From: Chloroflexota bacterium
Lineage (GTDB): Bacteria; Chloroflexota; Anaerolineae; B4-G1
Reading direction: 5' to 3'
DNA: 64,000 nucleotides
Assembly: GCA_012514315.1 (NCBI GenBank)
Contig: JAAZAN010000087.1
Span: 1 to 64,000 of the forward strand
How positions within the stretch are numbered: position 1 is the stretch's first letter; every line of letters starts with the position of its first letter. Below the pieces are notes generated by a model, which ran no database searches, was not told where the DNA came from, and saw only the letters and a program-made list of their open reading frames with translations. A program made the position numbers and the translations under genes. Below are positions 60,477 to 64,000 of this stretch, one piece after another.

Positions 60477-62066
60477 ATGATTCACCGCGCGCCTCGTGAT
60501 CTTGCCGAATATAGCGAGTTGCTCGAAGCGATCCTCGCCGATATCCGGGATGCTCCGGACCCACCGGGACCGGATCTGTCGCAGATATTGCGGCAGCATC
60601 CGCTTCCCGATGGGCGGATGCTCTCGAAGCCTCAGGTGTTGAGAGGATACGTGCAGTATTGCGGGCGCGTGCAACAAGAGCCGGACCTTGAACTGCTTCG
60701 GTATCTGCGCGTCAAGCCGACGCGCACAATCTCCGGCGTGGCTCCAGTCACCGTGTTGACCAAACCGTATCCATGTCCCGGAGAGTGCATTTTCTGTCCC
60801 ACGATCGAGCACATGCCCAAGAGCTACCTGCCGGATGAGCCGGGCGCGATGCGGGCAGCTTCTCACGAGTTCGATCCGTTCCGGCAGACGGCCAGTCGTA
60901 TCACAGCGCTCACGGAGACGGGACATAATGTGGACAAGGTCGAACTATTGGTTCTGGGAGGCAGCTGGTCCTCATATCCCGCTGACTATCAGGAATGGTT
61001 CGTGCGCCGATGCCTGGATGCACTGAACGAGGTGGACAGCACGACATTGGAGGACGCTCAACGGATGAATGAGTCAGCGGCCCGCCGCAACGTTGGTCTG
61101 GTTGTTGAGACGCGCCCTGACCAGGTCACGCTGGATGAAGTCATGCGGCTGCGACGGCTGGGCGTGACCAAGGTGCAGGTAGGTGTACAGAGTCTGGATG
61201 ATCACGTTCTGACGCTGAACCGGCGTGGGCATTCCGTGGCCGATATGGGTCAGGCGATGCGGCTGTTGCGTCTGGGAGGGTTCAAGATTGTGGCGCACTG
61301 GATGCCGAACCTGCTGGGCGCGACGCCCGAAGGTGATCTGGCCGACTTCAGGCGATTGTGGGACAATCTCTCATTTCGGCCCGACGAGCTGAAGATCTAC
61401 CCCACGTCGCTCTTGTCGCACACAGTACTGTACGATTACTGGGAGCGGGGTGAGTACCAGCCCTATGATGAAGCAACGTTGGTGGAGCTGTTGGCTCGGT
61501 GCAAGGTGCTTATCCCACCCTACTGTCGAGTCAACCGGTTGATGCGAGATATCCCGGCTCCCAACATCGTAGCTGGTGTCAAGAAGTCGAACCTGCGCCA
61601 GATCGTCAGGCAGTATATGGAACAACACGATTTGGCGTGCCGCTGCATCCGGTGCCGTGAGATACGTGGACAGAACGTGGATGCCGATTGCCTCAGTCTG
61701 AACCGGTATGACTACGCCACAGACGTAACCCAAGAGGTCTTCCTCAGCTACAACACGCAGACAAGCCGGATCGCGGGCTTCGCGCGGCTTTCGCTGCCTC
61801 ACGTGGCGTCGCCTGTCTCGGAGCTTGCGGGCTGTGCCACAATCCGTGAGGTCCATGTCTATGGTCCGGCGCTGGAGTTAGGAGACCGGCAGGACGGTGC
61901 GATTCAACATGCTGGCTTGGGCACTGCCCTGATCGAGACAGCTTGCGACATCGCTCGGAATTCTGGATACAGGCGATTGGCCGTTATCGCTGCCGTTGGG
62001 ACGCGAGGGTACTATCGGTCGCGTGGGTTCGAGCTTGGCGATCTGTATATGACGATGTCGCTCTAG
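60477..62066 (+). CDS. Elp3-type tRNA-U34 radical SAM/acetyltransferase
   Basis: 529 aa from ATG 60477, after a strong GAGGGGAGGG site; the frame extends to 60342 without one. The radical SAM cysteines lie in YPCPGECIFCP (Cys100, Cys104, Cys107). ETRPDQVT, GVQSLDDHVLTLNRRGHS and KIYPTSLLSHTVLYDYWERGEYQPY are conserved Elp3 sequences. The C-terminal lysine-acetyltransferase fold ends IQHAGLGTALIETACD and YYRSRGFELG. Bacterial and archaeal Elp3 work alone to make carboxymethyl-uridine at tRNA wobble position 34; a Chloroflexota (Dehalococcoides) Elp3 is a known example. Confidence 0.93.
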   Translation: MIHRAPRDLAEYSELLEAILADIRDAPDPPGPDLSQILRQHPLPDGRMLSKPQVLRGYVQYCGRVQQEPDLELLRYLRVKPTRTISGVAPVTVLTKPYPCPGECIFCPTIEHMPKSYLPDEPGAMRAASHEFDPFRQTASRITALTETGHNVDKVELLVLGGSWSSYPADYQEWFVRRCLDALNEVDSTTLEDAQRMNESAARRNVGLVVETRPDQVTLDEVMRLRRLGVTKVQVGVQSLDDHVLTLNRRGHSVADMGQAMRLLRLGGFKIVAHWMPNLLGATPEGDLADFRRLWDNLSFRPDELKIYPTSLLSHTVLYDYWERGEYQPYDEATLVELLARCKVLIPPYCRVNRLMRDIPAPNIVAGVKKSNLRQIVRQYMEQHDLACRCIRCREIRGQNVDADCLSLNRYDYATDVTQEVFLSYNTQTSRIAGFARLSLPHVASPVSELAGCATIREVHVYGPALELGDRQDGAIQHAGLGTALIETACDIARNSGYRRLAVIAAVGTRGYYRSRGFELGDLYMTMSL

Positions 62067-62075
62067 AACAGAACG

Positions 62076-62098
62076 GCCGACTGCTCAGCAGTCGGCCA
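62076..62098. terminator. Bidirectional terminator between Elp3 and ftsH
   Basis: GGCCGACTGC and GCAGTCGGCC form a perfect 10-bp stem around TCA, followed by ATTTGTTTG on the plus strand. The genes converge here. Confidence 0.8.
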
Positions 62099-62131
62099 TT
62101 TGTTTGCCGTATCCTGGATTCGACGTGAGAC

Positions 62132-64000
62132 CTACGCTGGCGCCGGCGCCGGCGGCAGATCGAGTGATGTCTGTGGATGATCGGTCACGGGCTTTGTGGC
62201 CTTAGGGCCGACATCGGACAGTGATGGAGGATTCTCCGGTGTGTGGTCCGGACCATCCTTGGAGTCGCCGTCCATCAACGCGTTGAACGCGTCCGCATCC
62301 AGTGTCTCAATCTCGATCAGGCGCTCCGCGACCCGGTGAAGCTGCTCCATGTGCTGGACCAGTGTGTCTCGGGCGGTCTGGTGAGCACCGTGCACGATCT
62401 TCCTGACTTCCTCATCGATCTCCTGTGCGACGGTCTCACTGTAGTCCCGCTGCTCACCAATCTCCTTACCCAGGAAGACCAACTCCTCCTTCTGCCCGAA
62501 GGTCATCGGGCCCAGGCGGTCACTCATCCCATAGCGGGTTACCATCGCTCGAGCAAGCTCGGTCACGCGCTCCAGATCATTGGATGCCCCGGTGGTTATG
62601 TCATCAAATACCAGCTCCTCCGCAGCACGCCCGCCAAGGGCGAAGGCGAGGTCGTCCTTGAACTTCGCCTTGGTGATCAGGCGGCGGTCTTCCTCTGGGA
62701 GTGAGATGGTGTAGCCGGCGGCCATCCCACGAGATACAATCGACACCTTGTGTACTGGATCACACTTTGGCAGAACGTGCGCAACGATGGCATGACCAGC
62801 TTCATGATAAGCTGTGATCCGCTTCTCTTCATTCGAGATCACCCGGCTCTTGCGTTCAGGCCCCGCGATCACTCGTTCGATCGATTCACTGAATTCCGCC
62901 ATCGTGATCGTGGTTTTGTTCCGTCGCGCGCTCAGAATCGCGGCTTCGTTGACCATATTCTCAATGTCGGCGCCGACGAACCCCGGGGTCGACTTCGCGA
63001 GGATGTTGAGGTCGACATCGTCGTCGATTGGTTTGCCGCGCACATGCACCTTGAAGATCTCCTCGCGTCCCTTCAGATCGGGTCGGTCGAGTATGACGCG
63101 ACGATCAAACCGCCCAGGCCGGAGCAGGGCCGGGTCCAGAATGTCCGGCCGGTTTGTAGCGGCCATGATGATGACGTTGGTATCCGTATCGAACCCGTCC
63201 ATCTCGACGAGGATCTGGTTGAGCGTTTGTTCTCGCTCGTCGTGGGACCCACCCAGCCCGGCGCCACGATGCCGACCAACTGCATCGATCTCGTCCAGGA
63301 AGACGATGCACGGGCTGTGGCGCTTGGCCTGTTCGAAGAGATCCCTGACGCGTGACGCACCGACGCCGACAAACATCTCGACGAATTCTGAGCCTGAGAT
63401 CGAGAAGAAGGGGACACCGGCCTCGCCGCTGACCGCCTTGGCCAGCAAAGTCTTCCCTGTCCCGGGCGCCCCAACCAGGAGAACGCCTTTGGGTATCCGC
63501 GCTCCGAGCTGGACGAACTTCTCAGGCTCCATGAGAAACTCGACGACTTCCTGGAGGTCACTCTTGGCCTCTTCCACGCCGGCCACATCGTCGAAAGTGA
63601 CCGATGGCTGATCGCCGGTATACATCCGCGCGCGGCTCTTGCCGAAGCTGATGGCCTGGTTGTTGGCGCCCTGGAACTGTCTCAACAGCAGATAGCCGCC
63701 AACGAACATGGCGATCACGAGCAGGATGGATCCTCCCGCACTCAGCAGAGCGGCCCAGTCGGGCGGGTGCACATTTTCGATCTTCACGCTGGTCAGGGCG
63801 TCCTGCGTGACACCCAGTGCAACAAGTTGCTCGATTGCGGTGGATTCGGGGCCCTTGTACGAGATGACGTTACTTCCGTCGATCAACTCGAGTCGCAGTG
63901 CGTCTCCCTCAATCCGAATGCTTGTGACCTGTCCATCGTTCACGAGTGCAGCCACATCGGTCAGAGGTTTCTCCAGCACGCTCTGGCTGCGTTGGGAGTA
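62132..64000 (-). CDS. ftsH: ATP-dependent zinc metalloprotease FtsH, 5' end beyond the window
   Basis: At least 622 aa; the frame stays open to base 64000, so the first residues and first membrane helix are likely missing. The second helix is visible ([22 protein letters not shown]). The AAA+ module has Walker A GAPGTGKT, Walker [13 protein letters not shown] and SRH sequence [11 protein letters not shown]. The protease motif HEAGH lies at 62806-62792 and the third zinc ligand region is in [13 protein letters not shown]. It degrades membrane and regulatory proteins. The C-terminal 60 residues are Pro- and Asp-rich. Confidence 0.95.
   Translation of the reverse strand, partial: YSQRSQSVLEKPLTDVAALVNDGQVTSIRIEGDALRLELIDGSNVISYKGPESTAIEQLVALGVTQDALTSVKIENVHPPDWAALLSAGGSILLVIAMFVGGYLLLRQFQGANNQAISFGKSRARMYTGDQPSVTFDDVAGVEEAKSDLQEVVEFLMEPEKFVQLGARIPKGVLLVGAPGTGKTLLAKAVSGEAGVPFFSISGSEFVEMFVGVGASRVRDLFEQAKRHSPCIVFLDEIDAVGRHRGAGLGGSHDEREQTLNQILVEMDGFDTDTNVIIMAATNRPDILDPALLRPGRFDRRVILDRPDLKGREEIFKVHVRGKPIDDDVDLNILAKSTPGFVGADIENMVNEAAILSARRNKTTITMAEFSESIERVIAGPERKSRVISNEEKRITAYHEAGHAIVAHVLPKCDPVHKVSIVSRGMAAGYTISLPEEDRRLITKAKFKDDLAFALGGRAAEELVFDDITTGASNDLERVTELARAMVTRYGMSDRLGPMTFGQKEELVFLGKEIGEQRDYSETVAQEIDEEVRKIVHGAHQTARDTLVQHMEQLHRVAERLIEIETLDADAFNALMDGDSKDGPDHTPENPPSLSDVGPKATKPVTDHPQTSLDLPPAPAPA

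Noticed and set aside
1-64000. CRISPR arrays, insertion sequences, prophage or integrase genes
   Set aside because: No regularly spaced repeats, transposase or integrase motifs, or terminal inverted repeats with target duplications were seen.

Overview
The window looks like a chromosomal segment of a moderately high G+C, probably anaerobic bacterium, most likely a member of Chloroflexota near Anaerolineae. This is an inference from gene content: a bacterial Elp3, DUF4012 and GT39 surface-polymer genes, toast-rack (LiaF-like) membrane proteins, a divergent chaperonin, surface proteins with Thr/Pro-rich stalks, and a divergent MshC-like cysteine ligase. No rRNA, tRNA, CRISPR array, insertion sequence or prophage was recognised. 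Nearly all the sequence is coding, in runs of tightly spaced or overlapping genes.

Layout. 1-6 kb holds a vitamin B12 acquisition locus: two exported proteins that together carry the two domains of animal transcobalamin/intrinsic factor, then a cobalamin riboswitch with its own promoter and terminator, then a three-gene ECF transporter (S, T, fused A1A2). 6-8.4 kb has a flavoredoxin, a HAD phosphatase and a YdjC deacetylase. 8.6-12.9 kb is a selenium locus: a leader RNA with a terminator and a candidate antiterminator, a class V aminotransferase, DUF3343, DUF1638, YedF and SelD. SelD is itself a selenoprotein with an in-frame TGA at codon 17. 12.9-18.8 kb (minus strand) is a phnDCE-type transporter coupled to two glycosyltransferases and a DUF1385 protein. 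19-24.3 kb has an Ig-like lipoprotein, folC and lon. 24.3-28.5 kb has three membrane proteins of LiaF/DUF5668 type and the MshC/CysRS-like ligase.

28.8-42.7 kb (minus strand) is a cell-surface and exopolysaccharide block: a four-PA14-repeat stalk protein, an HD hydrolase, DUF4012, GT39, an O-antigen ligase/polymerase, a TPR protein, an HlyD-type adaptor and a Wzz/BY-kinase with a tyrosine cluster. Divergent from it are a REC-Roadblock regulator overlapping polA, and an SCP2 protein. 47-54.5 kb (minus strand) has an unusual glycosyltransferase-like/acyltransferase-like pair behind DJ-1 and M48-type genes, then a Yip1 protein, a tRNA dihydrouridine synthase and a glycosidase-like surface protein. 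54.5-58.5 kb has a divergent GroEL-like protein, a BNR-repeat protein and a SIS-domain sugar isomerase. 58.6-62.1 kb has a ketol-acid-reductoisomerase-like protein lacking hallmark residues, and a Trm9-like methyltransferase divergent from Elp3, which suggests wobble-uridine modification. The window ends inside ftsH.

The most interesting systems are the split transcobalamin pair beside the B12-riboswitch ECF transporter, the Sec-containing SelD with its regulated leader, and the Elp3/Trm9-like pair. Functions come from motif recognition only; no database search was run.
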